Source: Mytilinidion resinicola
Taxonomy: Eukaryota; Ascomycota; Dothideomycetes; Mytilinidiales; Mytilinidiaceae
Assembly: GCF_010093595.1 (NCBI RefSeq)
Contig: NW_022985437.1
Coordinates: 3,188,123-3,252,122 of the forward strand
Direction of reading: 5' to 3'
Length of the DNA: 64,000 nucleotides
The notes below the pieces were generated by a model. That model saw only the letters and a list, made by a program, of their open reading frames with translations. It searched no databases and was not told where the DNA came from. Each line of letters opens with the position of its first letter. Within the stretch, counting starts at the first letter, position 1. The translations under genes and the position numbers were made by a program. Below are positions 21,325-31,729 of the stretch, piece by piece.

Positions 21325-21900
21325 CCTTCCAACGGACGATCTCGACGCTGCAGGTCCCAATCACGATCGAGCTCCAAGTCTCGCGAGTTTGGGCCGAGAA
21401 ACTTCAGCCAAGATAAACCTGGACCTTAGTCCGATTCCGTCGACCCCAGGACAAACCCCCCGACCTCCTAGACAACGGCTACCGGCGCGAGGTGGACACG
21501 ACTGGTTCGCAAACCCAGACTACAGATCAGACGGCCAGCGCGCCGTGAAGACAGTCAGCGTGCAAGTCCCGTACGATCACAACAACAACTACATCATTGA
21601 AGGGATCAAACCATAGTTCCAGACGGTCGGCTTCAAGGCCGCCGGGAATTTGCACTAAGTGAGGGATATGGAAAGCCTGCTATTGCCTTCACTCCGCCGC
21701 TTTACGCGGTGGTAGGAGCGCTTCGGAAGAAGGAGAGGAGTTGACTTGCGAATACATCGTACCGCCTCCGCTCAAGACATCCTGCGTCTGTTGTTACGAC
21801 TGTAATCGGTTTTAATAACATCCGACTGGACAACGCTTCACTTTCTTCTAGCTGGAGAAAGTGAGGAACTTGCTCTGAGCGGTGAGGTTGTTGAGGGCAA
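21325..21900. other. No firm gene; Arg/Ser-rich then broken
   Basis: The first 80 bp read SRRCRSQSRSSSKSREFG, an SR-like stretch, in line with copy B upstream. The remainder has stops in every frame. Confidence 0.3.
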
Positions 21901-21904
21901 TCTA

Positions 21905-22185
21905 GAGGTTCAACTGGACGTGCGACACATCAAGGCCATCATCTGTGGGTGCATGAGCCACATACCGTCGAAGACTTGAGGTGGAGCTGGATCTACTATG
22001 GCTTGCCTGGATCGCTGGGCATGCAGCTTATGGTTGGAAGTGGCGAGAGTTTAAAGGCGGAGGAGCTGCGGCTGAAGCTTCACCTAGGTGATGAAGAAGT
22101 TAAGAGTAGTCTGGAGACTATCTTGAACTTCAGTATGTGCTTGGTTTCACGGCGTTTAGGTACTTTCACTCGGGCGAGCATCTAA
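21905..22185 (+). pseudogene. HTV-DLxW-WIY paralogue fragment 1
   Basis: After a frameshift the plus strand reads VQLDVRHIKAII and then HEPHTVEDLRWSWIYYGLP. A second copy on the minus strand at 25010-25290 reads VDIRRIKAKI and EPHTVKDLKWKWIYCALP. Differences between the two fall mainly at third codon positions, so both were once translated in this frame. The family is unknown to me. Confidence 0.45.
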
Positions 22186-22369
22186 ATTGTATGGAGCGGA
22201 CGTTCTATACCCGATAACATCTTGCAAATCAACCTATTTCCACCTCTTAACTCTTTCATGTCTGCTTCACAACGCGATGAAACTCTTCTATTTAGTGATA
22301 ATATTTTAGATGCTTGCTACAGAAGGAGTGTCAAGACTCTGTGAAACCGACCATTACCTATTATGCATT

Positions 22370-22690
22370 GCAGTCCCCCGACACGCTATAAATCTTTCCC
22401 ATAACCGTTCCCAGACCTCTTCCTCTTCCCTCGGCGTTGGGAGGATCGGTAGCGGGTATCCTTCTTCTTCGCTTCTGCTCAAGAAAGACATGCTTGTAGT
22501 CTGTTGGCATGACCTTCACGAATCGAGCAAGGGTCCGATCAAAGTCCAGCAGGACGTGAGCCGCGACGCTCCGAGCCGGTGTAGTGATGGTGGCTCAATC
22601 AAGCCTCGCACCACGGCGACCTCCCGCCAGTTATTGATGCCCGATAGCTCCACTATCTCCGGGTCTACCTTTTCTTCGAAGCCATAATGC
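22370..22690 (-). pseudogene. Glutamate synthase (GLT1), end of large-subunit domain
   Basis: Minus-strand frames read GFEEKVDPEIVELSGINN, EVAVVRGLIE, then after a shift HHHYTGSERAAHVLLDFDRT and FVKVMPTDYKHV. This is the conserved end of the GXGXG/large-subunit region of fungal GOGAT (the ..HYTGS..A..vL..f....FVKVMPxDYKrVL segment that leads to the linker). One frameshift separates the two halves. An ATG upstream (about 22757) starts MAGPAKKRIALAVEAIA followed by a stop and is not part of GLT1. The N- and C-terminal GLT1 pieces are about 15 and 19 kb away. Confidence 0.7.
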
Positions 22691-22699
22691 ATATCAAGG

Positions 22700-23045
22700 A
22701 CCTAGGCGATCGCCTCGACGGCTAGAGCGATGCGCTTCTTGGCCGGACCGGCCATTGTGCATCTTTTCCTGGCTTTTGGCGGGGCCTGCGATGGAGGTGT
22801 CGACGTTGGCGATGTCGGCGTTGGCTGCAGTTGACGTTGGGAGAGGAAGCAAAGAAGCGGGCGGGAACTTGCGTCACGCTGTCGTTCCAGCGGTTAAAGG
22901 GCGTACGACTGCTTCTCGCGCTGCTGAACAGTGATTTTTCACTTCTAGAATTGAAGTGAAGAGCTGCAGTCCGTGGGCTTTTGCCAAACTCTGTCTCTTT
23001 CTCTCGTCAAATTGGTGCGGTATGGGACTCAGGGTTCTCATTTCT
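22700..23045. other. No gene; short inverted repeat
   Basis: Contains the palindromic pair TTCACTTC..GAAGTGAA at about 22938-22960 and GTCGNNGTTGG-type short repeats at 22800-22845. Confidence 0.4.
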
Positions 23046-23049
23046 GCAG

Positions 23050-23544
23050 TCAACTTTTGCCATGAGCTTCTCGGTTTCCCCTCGCCTCGAGTATACCGCG
23101 AGCTCTGCAACGGTGTAGTGGTGGTGATCCCGCGGCCTGGCGATGGTGGTCACGGTAAAGGGATGGGGTGACTCCGAGAGCGGGAAAAACGGCTTCGACA
23201 CCTCCCCTAACAGCCAGTATGCCATGACTGTAGGCGGTGTAATCTGCCTCCGAGAGCTCGGCGGGATGGCCAACTAGAAGTGTCATGTCGCGGGCAGAAA
23301 TGACACCAGCAACATGGAGTGCGGCATATTCTCCAAGGTTGCAACCAAGCACGGCGACTGGCTTCAGTCCCCACGCAGACCACATGCGAGCAAGGGCAAT
23401 CTGGATGCAGGCCATGCCGAGTTGCACGACGACGGGAGACAATGTCGTCACGTTCGTGTCGTCGAGGAGAGGAATGAACGACATGAATCTCTGCATGCGA
23501 GCAATGTTGTCCAGCTGCTCGATATTGGTCTTGAAGAAGCTCAT
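23050..23544 (-). pseudogene. Non-reducing polyketide synthase, acyltransferase-domain fragment
   Basis: The frame reads QLDNIARMQRFMSFIPLLDD, LSPVVVQLGMACIQIALARM, WSAWGLKPVAVLGCNLGEYA and ALHVAGVISARDMTLLVG. This is the malonyl-CoA acyltransferase domain of fungal NR-PKSs. The nucleophile elbow, normally GHSLGEY, is GCNLGEY (codons TGC AAC), so both His and catalytic Ser are lost. Downstream similarity continues weakly after a frameshift (AVYSRRGETEKLMAK). No ketosynthase, product-template or ACP domain is next to it. A starter-unit AT fragment, possibly of the same gene type, lies at 50745-51056. Confidence 0.82.
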
Positions 23545-23559
23545 TTGCTCATACAGCTT

Positions 23560-24150
23560 CTGGCTGCATTAAGGACAGGAGAGGTAACCATCAACCCGAC
23601 GATAACATTTCGAGTCATCCAGGATGGCGGAGGTCGTCACGTAAACGCTGCTGAGGGCGGCACTCGACGGTGTACTCATTCAACCGCCGAATCTTGCCCG
23701 CCGAGCAGTTGACACACGAGTGGTTGACGCCCAAGGTTATCCGCATATCCGAGTGTCTCATGAATGTCCGTGCTCTTTAGCCCCCTAATCTTCTGAGCCT
23801 CAGCAACCGAGAAGCTGACCAACGCACGACCGATCTCGAAGAGGTCGAGGACGATTGAGCGTTGCGGAGCCGCCATAGAGGTAAGCAATATGGTCCGGAG
23901 GTGTTCCATGTGGCCAAGGCCGTGTATTTTAGGGCGGCGAGCTGAAGGACTAGGAGACGGAGGTGGCGGTAGTGGAGTTGGTGGAGGCGGCAGAGGAAGA
24001 GGAGGAGGATACCGAGGGGACTGCTGCAGCCGCATCGTCGCGTCTTTTAGCCGGACCGGCCATTGTTCTTCTTCTTCTGCTTGTTGGCGTGGGCCAGCAT
24101 CGCAGTTAGCTTCGCTTCCTTCTGCGGTAGAGGCGCAAGGCCGGGGAGGA
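23560..24150 (-). other. Proline-rich and unassigned minus frame
   Basis: Within the minus frame there is a Pro/Ser run (23940-24030) and then MAAPQRSIVLDLFEIGR...GYADNLGRQPLV (from 23877), which is open but unrecognised. A second start-like sequence MAGPAKRR at about 24064 resembles MAGPAKKR at 22757. No functional call. Confidence 0.3.
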
Positions 24151-24157
24151 TACATAC

Positions 24158-24375
24158 ATTTGCTTGAAGTCAGGGACCTGGTCCAGAGCGCAGAGGGCGA
24201 TGACGGCGAAGTTCTTGACGCGGTTGGCAATCCGGAACAGAATCTCGTCTCGGGCCATGCAGTCCTTGTCCCACTCGCGGCCAAAGCGAATGATGACCAG
24301 GCGCTCTTTTTCAGACATGATGGCTTGGTCGACGTGCCAGCCGGTGGGCAGATGAGGAAGGACGACGGAGCCCAC
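24158..24375 (-). pseudogene. DIB1/DIM1 (U5 snRNP) first exon, start codon lost
   Basis: The frame reads GSVVLPHLPTGWHVDQAIMS, EKERLVIIRFGREWDKDCM and RVKNFAVIALCALDQVPDFK, the first about 72 residues of DIB1. It ends at a good donor (GTATGT, 24152-24157), where the codon for Met of NQMY is split. The initiator ATG is GTG at 24373-24375; otherwise the exon is almost clean, with FGREWDKDCM close to the functional FGRDWDPDCM. No second exon follows on this strand. The missing second half occurs at 346-558 on the plus strand. A relic of a duplicated gene. Confidence 0.9.
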
Positions 24376-25005
24376 GGTATCGGTAGTGGTGAGGTAGAAC
24401 TGGAGCCACGAAGGTAGTCTCTCAAAAAAGACAACGCAGACGGTATGTTGCGGCAAAAATCCTGCCTCCATCGTGTTCCGGTTTCCTTTGAGTGAGGTCA
24501 GCGGTTGGAAGACGATTGCATGATATAGAGGGCAGTACGATACTGGCAGCGAGCCCCGGGTGGGATGCGCAGGAGCAAAGCTTCTAAGGAAAGAAACGAG
24601 AAGGATACTGCGAATGATGCTTCCAGTAAAGGCTGCAGGTGGTGGACTGGGATCGTGTTGCTGACCGAAAAGAGGAAGGGTTGACGTTGGAGCGATGCAA
24701 GAAGTTCTCCTACGAGCAGGACGACGGTTGCGTTCCCCACCTCCGCAACACCAATCCTGTATTATCTCATCTTATAATGTGTTCTGGATGGTGCAGTGTG
24801 AGAAGTATTAACGGATACCAGCCCCATGGCCTCCCGTTTTTCCTTCACGGAAACAAGGAGGAACACGTGATTACCACGTGACAACTCCACCACTTCCACT
24901 TCCACTCTGTGGGTTGGCCGTTAAACCAGTTCGTAAACTCCATACGTGTTTTGTACCAAACAATCTCTGATTGAACAACGAAGGAAAGGCACTGAGTCCA
25001 TACTC
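24376..25005. other. No recognisable gene
   Basis: A minus frame at 24498-24740 is hydrophobic but lacks features. CACGTG-like sites occur at about 24865-24880. Confidence 0.35.
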
Positions 25006-25009
25006 TATA

Positions 25010-25290
25010 CACTTTATATCTTGCAAGCTCGGCGATTCAGGCAAGGCGCAGTATATCCACTTCCATTTCAGGTCCTTCACAGTATGCGGCTCCTATATCC
25101 TTGAGATCTTCGCCTTGATGCGCCGTATGTCCACCTCGAACATGCCACTGAGATGCGTCTCCGTGCCCAACCCCAGCGTGCTATCGCGTCGCACTACCCA
25201 TGGCACCTTTACCCTCTTCGATCGACTTCTCCTTGAGCTAGTCGCCCGCTCTCCATCATCCAAGTCGGAACATACTACGTAACCCGTTCC
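25010..25290 (-). pseudogene. HTV-DLxW-WIY paralogue fragment 2
   Basis: The minus strand reads SKRVKVPWVVRRDSTLGLG, LSGMFEVDIRRIKAKI, then after a stop EPHTVKDLKWKWIYCALPES. It pairs with the plus-strand fragment at 21905-22185. About 60 residues are shared. The stop before EPHTV and the lack of downstream continuity mark it as broken. Confidence 0.45.
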
Positions 25291-25439
25291 TCAGGGCGGC
25301 GCTAGCCAAATCAGCAATGCCGACTTCCTCGTCTCGACCAACACCACCACGCTCCACCGCCTGCCTTGCCTCATTGACCCGTACACACTCAGTCCGGGAT
25401 ATTCCCACCCCCAGTCCAACACCGCAACACTGGGCTCTT

Positions 25440-25850
25440 TTCCCACTTGCACGTTAGCAAACGGAGACGATGCTTCCAGACCCGCGACATCAAATTCATC
25501 CGGCCGCTACATAATCCGCACGAACCTCGTCCATCCCTTGCTCTCAACGCCCTCCTGCATCTCCTGACTCATGCGCCACGTCGAGCTGTTGATGAGGCTG
25601 ACCGTAAGAGGGCGGGCCCTGATAAGCAGCGGTGCAGCCTGCGCTAACTCAACGGCGACGACTCTATCGTATATGAGGTGGACAATCTAGAAGCCGGTGA
25701 TGGGGCCTGGAGAGGCGTACGGAGAGGATCGTGGTGGTGGTAACATGGGAGAGGCAGATGGTGCACGATAGTAAGGGTGAAGACGGAGCGGTGGGTGCCA
25801 GAAACATTAGGGCGGCTTGCGCTGCAGGCTGCCGGCACGGTAGATCTTAC
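25440..25850 (-). pseudogene. IPH/REMQE family, copy C
   Basis: The minus strand gives SGTHRSVFTLTIVHH, GPITGF-stop-IVHLIYD, VELAQAAPLLIRARPLTVSL, INSSTWRMSQEMQEGVESKG and TRFVRI. Block order equals copies B and G. The Gln after GPITGF is TAG (CAG to TAG). Upstream, TACTCCTCCCATATCTCTTC followed by CCCAGTCCCGGGTAA is shared with copies D and F, so the duplicated unit extends at least 150 bp 5' of the IPH block. Confidence 0.55.
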
Positions 25851-25999
25851 CCGGGACTGGGGAAGAGATATGGGAGGAGTAGTAAAACGATTGTCCTTAA
25901 GAAGTGGTGGCGGGGCCTGTGCAGACCAGGGGCGTTGGCTTCTTACACGAATATGAGGTAGCGCTCTACAAACCGGTGATGGAGTCGGTATTGGCGAGG

Positions 26000-26360
26000 C
26001 GCGCGGAGAGGCTCATGCCCGTAGTGAAGCGGGAGAGGTAGGTGATGCGGGATGTGCAAGGATGAGGACGGAGCGATGGGTGTCAGAGACAAGGGGGGTT
26101 TCGTACTGCCGGTCTCCGGTGCGGTAGATTTTACCCGGGGGTGGGGGAGAGAAACGGGAGAAGTAGTTGGACGGCGGTCTCTGACGAGCAGCGGCGCAAC
26201 TTCCGCGGGCGCAACGGCTCGACAAAACTAAGGTAGATAGTCTCGAAGCCGGGGATTTAGCCCATGTTGGCGAGGCGTGCGGAGCGGATCTCGTCGGTGG
26301 TGACAAGGGAGAGGTCCTCGTGGAGGCGCAGGCGTGTTCAATCCTCAATCGTCAGCTCGG
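26000..26360 (-). pseudogene. IPH/REMQE family, copies D1 and D2 (tandem partials)
   Basis: Two partial units are abutted. D1 (26180-26360) reads LSLVTTDEIRSARLANMG and GFETIYLSFVEP. D2 (26000-26110) reads SDTHRSVLILAHPASPT and TTGMSLSARLANTDSITG. Between them is the shared 5' block with CTCCCCCACCCCCGGGTAAA. Frames are broken in both. The arrangement suggests unequal exchange between neighbouring copies. Confidence 0.5.
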
Positions 26361-26369
26361 GCAATATTA

Positions 26370-26560
26370 GTGAGGTTGAGATTTATAGCAAGACGCCGCC
26401 CCTAGTACCTTGAAAAACGGTAGCAGGGTCAGTCGTGAAGATAGAGTAGGTGATTTGGAAGCTGGTGATAAGGCGGGTCTTCGCAGCATCGGCCTTCTTG
26501 CCCCCTCGCGAGCAGCGGTTTGAATACAATACTTCAGAGCTAGCGGAGCTGACAGGCCAG
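26370..26560 (-). pseudogene. IPH/REMQE family, copy E (internal scrap)
   Basis: Only the block RLITSFQITYSIFTTDPATV is recognisable, matching PITGFQTTHIIFATEEAAV of copy G. Flanks do not match. Confidence 0.4.
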
Positions 26561-26564
26561 TTCT

Positions 26565-26885
26565 CATCAAAGCGTGGAACCGCGCCTCGGAAATGCCGTT
26601 ATGTTCCAGTATGTGTCCTGGATAGTCTTCCTGGACCGCGGCCTCGTGGCTGTCAACATCGCCGAAAACCAGATCTACTACGCCAACGCTGGACTCGTCT
26701 TCCTTTTCGCCGGTGATCTGTTCCACACAGAAGGTCCTCACTTCAGAGGAGATGGGAACCGGCTACTTATTCACAGGCAAGTGAGTTGAAGTAGTAATGC
26801 GGGAGCTCACAACGCGGATGAAACAGATTCAGCGCTTAGTCTCGAGATCCTCCCGCATCATAGACTGGGCCTTTGTGTCGTCATT
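26565..26885. other. No recognisable gene
   Basis: A plus frame at 26574-26789 (VSWIVFLDRGLVAVNIAENQ) is protein-like, but I recognise nothing. Confidence 0.3.
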
Positions 26886-26889
26886 CAAA

Positions 26890-27107
26890 ACTCGTGGTCC
26901 ACAACCACACCGACACTGAACGTGAGGATCCGTGCCAGTTCGTCCTTGTACCAGCATCGACACCTTCGCGACAGTCCGATGTCGTGAGGGAGCAGTTTCC
27001 CCGGTCCCGCTGTAGAACACGTTCGATATAGCGCTGCGGCCTGCACGCTTGGCGTTTGGGGCGATCCACGATGTCGCGATGCTAACATTTTGGCGCGGAC
27101 CAGGCAT
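26890..27107 (-). pseudogene. MADRPKR family fragment, copy 1
   Basis: Nucleotide similarity to 35850-36310 is visible on the minus strand: TAGCATCGCGACATCGTGGA and ATCGCCCCAAACGCCAAGCG here, against TAGCATCGCAACGCCATGGC and GATCGCCCCAAGCGCAACGC there, then GCCGCAGCGCT in both. Here the ATG and frame are lost. The family is basic and of unknown role. Confidence 0.45.
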
Positions 27108-27109
27108 TC

Positions 27110-28095
27110 TTGTTGGCAGTGGAGTGGACTAGGGACGTAATCCCGATGTGGATAGAGCGGGTGAGGTGCGGTCTGACGTGAAAGCGGCGGCGAGAATTTG
27201 TAGAAAAGGACTTCTCTGCGGCGTGCCTAAGCAGTTTAAACAGATGACAAACTGAATAAGACGTCCCACCACCTACACAGGACGGTTTCTTTGCGGAGGA
27301 GTATGGTTTAGGATATCCGAGTGCTGGCTGTAACTGGAGAGTCGAGGGCATAGAGAATTGGCGTTGCTGGCTGTCGTTGACACCAGGTGACTTTGTTCAG
27401 GAAGACGCAATGTCCTGACCCTACCAATACTATCGTCAGGTCCTCACTTGCAACGAGGTAAGTGAGATACTGAGGCGAAGAGTTCACTTGCCAATAGACA
27501 TTCGAGCGCAGTACTCTACGCCGTTAATAGAGATGGTTTCTATCCGAAGATTGGAACGAATCCAGCGGCTGGTATCAAGAAAAAAAGGGAGAGGGGTGTG
27601 GATATCTCTTCTGTATTCCACATCATTCGAACCTTTAACAATAAAATCTGAGACCGCCTTTCCGGGTTTGAGACGACCTGGCCTATACTGGACACAAGAA
27701 ACGTCCTCGCAATACGGGTTTCGCCTCCGTTCGCCAGTTAAAGTTGAACGCCTTTAGGGTGTCCGGAGTTTTAGGCATATTTTCTTACTCTTAGGCTTTC
27801 TAAGAGTCTGCATAGGGCTAGTAAATAGTGCTCTCCTGGGACCGGCTTACATTCAGGCATGTTAGCAAATGCTAGGGCCAAAACCACATTTAAGGCACTC
27901 ACGGTAGGCACCTGGTTCCTTATCCCAAAGTTCTGCTGCAGCTTTCGAAGACTAACGATTTAGAAAGAAGCGAGAGCTGTTTAGAAACCGAAGTCTGGGA
28001 ATTAAGAAGCTATTTGCAGTCCCAAATCAGCCACCGCCTGCTTCTTCCACTACTTCATGCGTTGCTTCTGTCCGGGCGAACCCCCGCCTCGCACT
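27110..28095. other. No recognisable gene over about 1 kb
   Basis: One plus frame at 27488-27757 stays open for 89 codons without features. 27760-28010 is mildly AT-rich with no coding signal. Confidence 0.35.
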
Positions 28096-28099
28096 GCCC

Positions 28100-28540
28100 T
28101 CCCATTTCTCTTTTTCCTTGTCTTTCAGAGCTCAAGGTTGTCAACGCCATCTGCTACTGCATTTCTAGTTGTAGACCTGGACTGGTGTTGGCAAGGCTAG
28201 CCGAGAGGACCTTGCTGGTAGTAACGCAAGAGAGCGCCCCGTAGGGGCGGAGGTGTTGCGGGATACCGAGGATAGACGGAGCAATCGGTGCGCAAGGAGT
28301 TCAGAGGATTATACTGCAGGCTCTCGGTACAGTAGTCCCTGCTTGGAAAAAGCGGGGAGATATGGGAGAAGTAGGTGGGGCGAAGAGGACATAGGCGGAT
28401 ACGCTTTTCGAGTGTGAGCAGAACGACAGCAGTAATCTGATTGTGTTGGATTTTGACGACTGGTAGTATCTAAGAGGGCACAGCCGGATCGCCCGCCGCT
28501 TCCCAGTACCGCAAGACTGGGTTTTTCTCTCACTCGCCCG
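28100..28540 (-). pseudogene. IPH/REMQE family, copy F
   Basis: The minus strand shows the 5' block TACTTCTCCCATATCTCCCC, then across frames SILGIPQHLRPYGALSCVTT and SKVLSASLANTSPGLQ. This matches CISTGEILSATLTNTGP in copy G. The REMQE block is not seen downstream. Multiple frameshifts. Confidence 0.5.
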
Positions 28541-28599
28541 TCATCATGCGGAAGTGATGTTCCAAGTCCGCGGGTGCAGAATCGTCCGGGCGCTCTGCA

Positions 28600-28910
28600 G
28601 TGCGCATGAATTAGGTCTAACCATTTCGCTCAACACTCTCCTGCATTTCGCGGCTTATACGCTAAGCTGGGCTATTAATTAGGCTCGCGGTAAGGCGTTG
28701 GTTCTTGACTAGCAGCGCCGGACCTTGGGCGAGCGCAACGGCAGCCTCTTCAGTCGCAAAGATGATGTGCGTCGTTTTGGAAGCCGGTAATCGGGCCAGT
28801 GTTTGTGAGGGTTGCAGAGAGGATCTCGCCAGTGCTGATGCATGATAGGACCTCTAAGCGCTTGAGGAAGTGCGGGATTCCGAGGATAAGGGCATGGAGA
28901 CGTCATGAGG
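28600..28910 (-). pseudogene. IPH/REMQE family, copy G (best clustered copy)
   Basis: The minus strand reads LHALILGIPHFLKRLEVLSC, ISTGEILSATLTNTGPITGF, then after a small shift TTHIIFATEEAAVALAQGPA, LLVKNQRLTASLINSPA, a stop in place of Trp, and RISREMQESVERNG. This single copy links all family blocks in order and defines the family. The Trp-to-stop change is TGG to TAG, a CpA change on the other strand. Confidence 0.6.
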
Positions 28911-28967
28911 GGCTGTCGCTGGAGTGCATCTGTAGAATTTACGTTTTTGAAAGTTAGCGACTATCCT

Positions 28968-29210
28968 CTACTGCTTGCTAGGTCGCATAAGAGGAGGATG
29001 CGTCTTCCACCTTGCGTTTCTCATTTCACAAGAGAGATCCAGAAGATCGACGAGCATTGGCATCTCCATGTGCCCAGTGTATTCCCGTGGTTGGAAATTC
29101 CAGACGTCTGCGGGCACGAGCTGGGAGCTATCTTCATGCATTGCCCACCCCATATCCAATTCTTCTTCTGTTATTGCCTTTGATGGATTCCTCTTGCGGC
29201 TCAGAGACAA
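28968..29210 (-). CDS. Hypothetical ORF (about 70 aa), probably partial
   Basis: The frame contains SKAITEEELDMGWAMHEDSS and LVDLLDLSCEMRNARWKTHP, acidic then basic, with good codon use. It continues upstream (minus) from a second frame at 29201-29503 after a one-base shift. Not recognised. Probably a decayed gene of about 170 residues, because no splice site explains the shift. Confidence 0.3.
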   Translation of the reverse strand: MSLSRKRNPSKAITEEELDMGWAMHEDSSQLVPADVWNFQPREYTGHMEMPMLVDLLDLSCEMRNARWKTHPPLMRPSKQ

Positions 29211-29214
29211 TTCG

Positions 29215-30265
29215 GATGGCAGTCGTAGGGTCCGCGCAGTTGGCGGCGGAGGTGAAGAGGAGGTGAAAGGCGGCGCTCTTTGAGGTGGACAACAGCGACA
29301 ACGGGAGTGAAGGGGTTGCGGCCGAAGGTGTTCATTGGGTAGGACGGCGGGCGATCGTCTTCGAGATTATGGGCACGATTGCGATGCAAGGACGACGTAA
29401 AGATGGTGTGCAGCGGTGATGTGCAAGATGGTGGTGCCGGGACATGATGTTGGGGGAAGCTTTTGGGGCGGGGATATTTGCACCGCTCGGCTGGCGGCGT
29501 CAACCACGGAGCGCAACGCGATCAACCATGGAAATCAGAACGACCGGCAAAAGGTTAAAACAACTTCACTTTTGCAAAGGCTATCACGTGCAAAGCGAAG
29601 TGCTGTTTCATGGTAGTATGCTGGAGTGACAAAAGGGCGGTTTGTTGGATGTTCAAGGCGCCTCTATTTCATCTTTGACCCCCCCTCCCCAGGACATACA
29701 TTTTTACACCATTCGCTGTCATCTCCCGCATTGCTATTGAAGCCGCCACCGCTTCGTTGTTGCTGTATCTGCATTTGGCGCATCTGGACCATCATACGCC
29801 GGTGTGATCTGGCCCATGCCGCCTTGGTTGCCGGGAAATTGGATATGAGAACTTCCGGTTGATGGCATTCCCTGCTAGTGGGGCGCCTATGGCAATTGAG
29901 ATATTACCATACGGCATATATTTACCATTACGCCTCTCTCCGGTCAGTGAGGCAGTTCTCTTGATGAAATCCGTCTTCGCAACAGGCCTGACCTCGTTCG
30001 GACCTTTGTGAAAGACCGACTGGCTAGCAGTCCCGAGACCAGGAGCTGTAGGGCCAGGAGTGGTACTGCACTTCCATGGCCAGATACCACCATATCCTTA
30101 ATCTCTAGCCCTGGGGGTGGCTGAGCCTAAATGCCGCTTTGAATATCCGGGCCAGAGAAGGGTGTAGTATTCCAAACCACGCGGACCGGACACTGCACCA
30201 GACGGGACCGTAGAGCAGTCCGCAAGGGACGGACATGAGCCAGGTTGTGCGGCTGAAGAGAGGTG
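29215..30265. other. No recognisable gene
   Basis: A C-run (CCCCCCTCCCC) is at about 29678. A minus reading at 29730-29870 (STGSSHIQFPGNQGGMGQIT) looks like a disordered protein piece. Otherwise broken. Confidence 0.3.
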
Positions 30266-30269
30266 AAGC

Positions 30270-31724
30270 TCGCATCGCAGGCGGTGGCTAAAGAGTGATG
30301 ATTTCACCCATTACCCCGCGGGCGGGCTTGTCGTCTTCGGGACATAATTTGGGGCGGTATGATTCGTCTTTGAGGAAGTTGGTCACGTCGAAAAGGTATG
30401 GTGAGTTGGTGGTCCTGAGGATGTCTTCAATAGCCGTGTTACCGAGATCCTCGTCGGGCGTGTGGGCGTCGCCGACGATGATGCTATGTCGCCCTTTTCA
30501 ATGAATGAGACGAGCGTGTCCTCTTCCGTGTCGTAGTCTTCATCGATGGGTTGGCCAGGCGTAGCAACGTTAAGAATGGAGTCGAATGGGTGTTCGCTCT
30601 GAACTCATCTTATCAGCAAGCAGTCAGATGGCGCAGGCTAACAGCGTGATGATCCGCAACCTGGTACGAGTATCGAAGGCCCAATCGATTGCCGGCAGAT
30701 CTCACAAACAAGTAGCATCATGGGATCATGCCCCATCAGACTTGCTTACCATGCCCTCACGGGAATCAACTCCCGTTCCCAGTTTCGCCGTTGCGTATGA
30801 GGAAAGGCCGTTCAGGGTTCCCCCTCGGAGGCTCTCCACTGGAGAACAAGAGGTGAAGCTCATCGCGCTGGTGAGGACCGCGGTGAGATCGTTGACCTAG
30901 CGATCGTCCTTTAGAAACTGTTCAGCGGGGACATTGGAACAATGTGAGACTACTCACCACAATCAGAACGAGTACCGGATGTCTTTGCGATAGTTGCAAA
31001 AGTCTAGAGGGAATACCCGAGATACAATGATGAATTTTGCCACGGAATTTCTGACTTCGCTGCCATCCAAGTCACAACAACCCGCGGTCCCTGTTTGATA
31101 CCCGGAGCCACCACCATCCCACCGTTGTTGTACCCGTTGTCTTGGTAGACTAGCGCTGGAGTTGGTACCTTTACTGGCAGCCTGAAACGGTGATAGAAAC
31201 GCAAGTATGGCCAGGCACGCTGGGGCGGTAACCGTTAGGACTGAGGATTTAGCGTGATGGAAACGCTACGAAGGCATATTCGGAGGCGCAATCGGCCATG
31301 AGGTTGAATAAGCTGTTCTGGACGCACCAGTTTCTATGCTAGAGCCCTTCGAGCTGGCCAAGGGTATAGCGAGGCTCCATCATTCACGACGTAGGGTATA
31401 GTGTGGAGGCTGATTGGTTTGGCGTTCGCCAAATGGTTGGCAGCTGGGACTGGAACTAAGGAATCAGGGGGACGGAAAATTTCCCAAGGCGAACTCGAGG
31501 TGATGAAAAGGCGTCATTTCGTTCCTGCTATCCATGAGGTTAGCCCGCTCTAATGACAAAAGGTATGGTCCGGCAGGAGACCTACCTGAACGCCGTGTGT
31601 AGTTTGCCCAGAAGCCCTTTGCGTCCAGTCCGTCACCAGTCGACAAATCCTGGCTACCTTCTCGGGTGGCTTGTGCCATGGCTTTGCCATTCTGCAGCAA
31701 GTTTGCGAATATATTGAACGGCAT
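30270..31724 (-). pseudogene. Unrecognised minus-strand gene, heavily broken
   Basis: Going 5' to 3' on the minus strand, readable blocks are KAMAQATREGSQDLSTGDGL (31.65 kb), YTLGQLEG and NSLFNLMADCASEYAFVAFP (31.3 kb), RFRLPVKVPTPALVYQDNGY with KQGPRVVVTWMAAKSEIPW (31.1 kb), and HTPDEDLGNTAIEDILRTTN with PYLFDVTNFLKDESYRP (30.35 kb). They share strand and order and look like one former gene of 400 or more codons, but I do not recognise it. Several frameshifts and stops separate the blocks. Confidence 0.4.
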
Positions 31725-31729
31725 GATCG

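Noticed and set aside
23890..24417. Plus-strand 175-codon ORF with Gly runs
   Set aside because: Antisense of the DIB1 exon and of a proline-rich minus-strand stretch.
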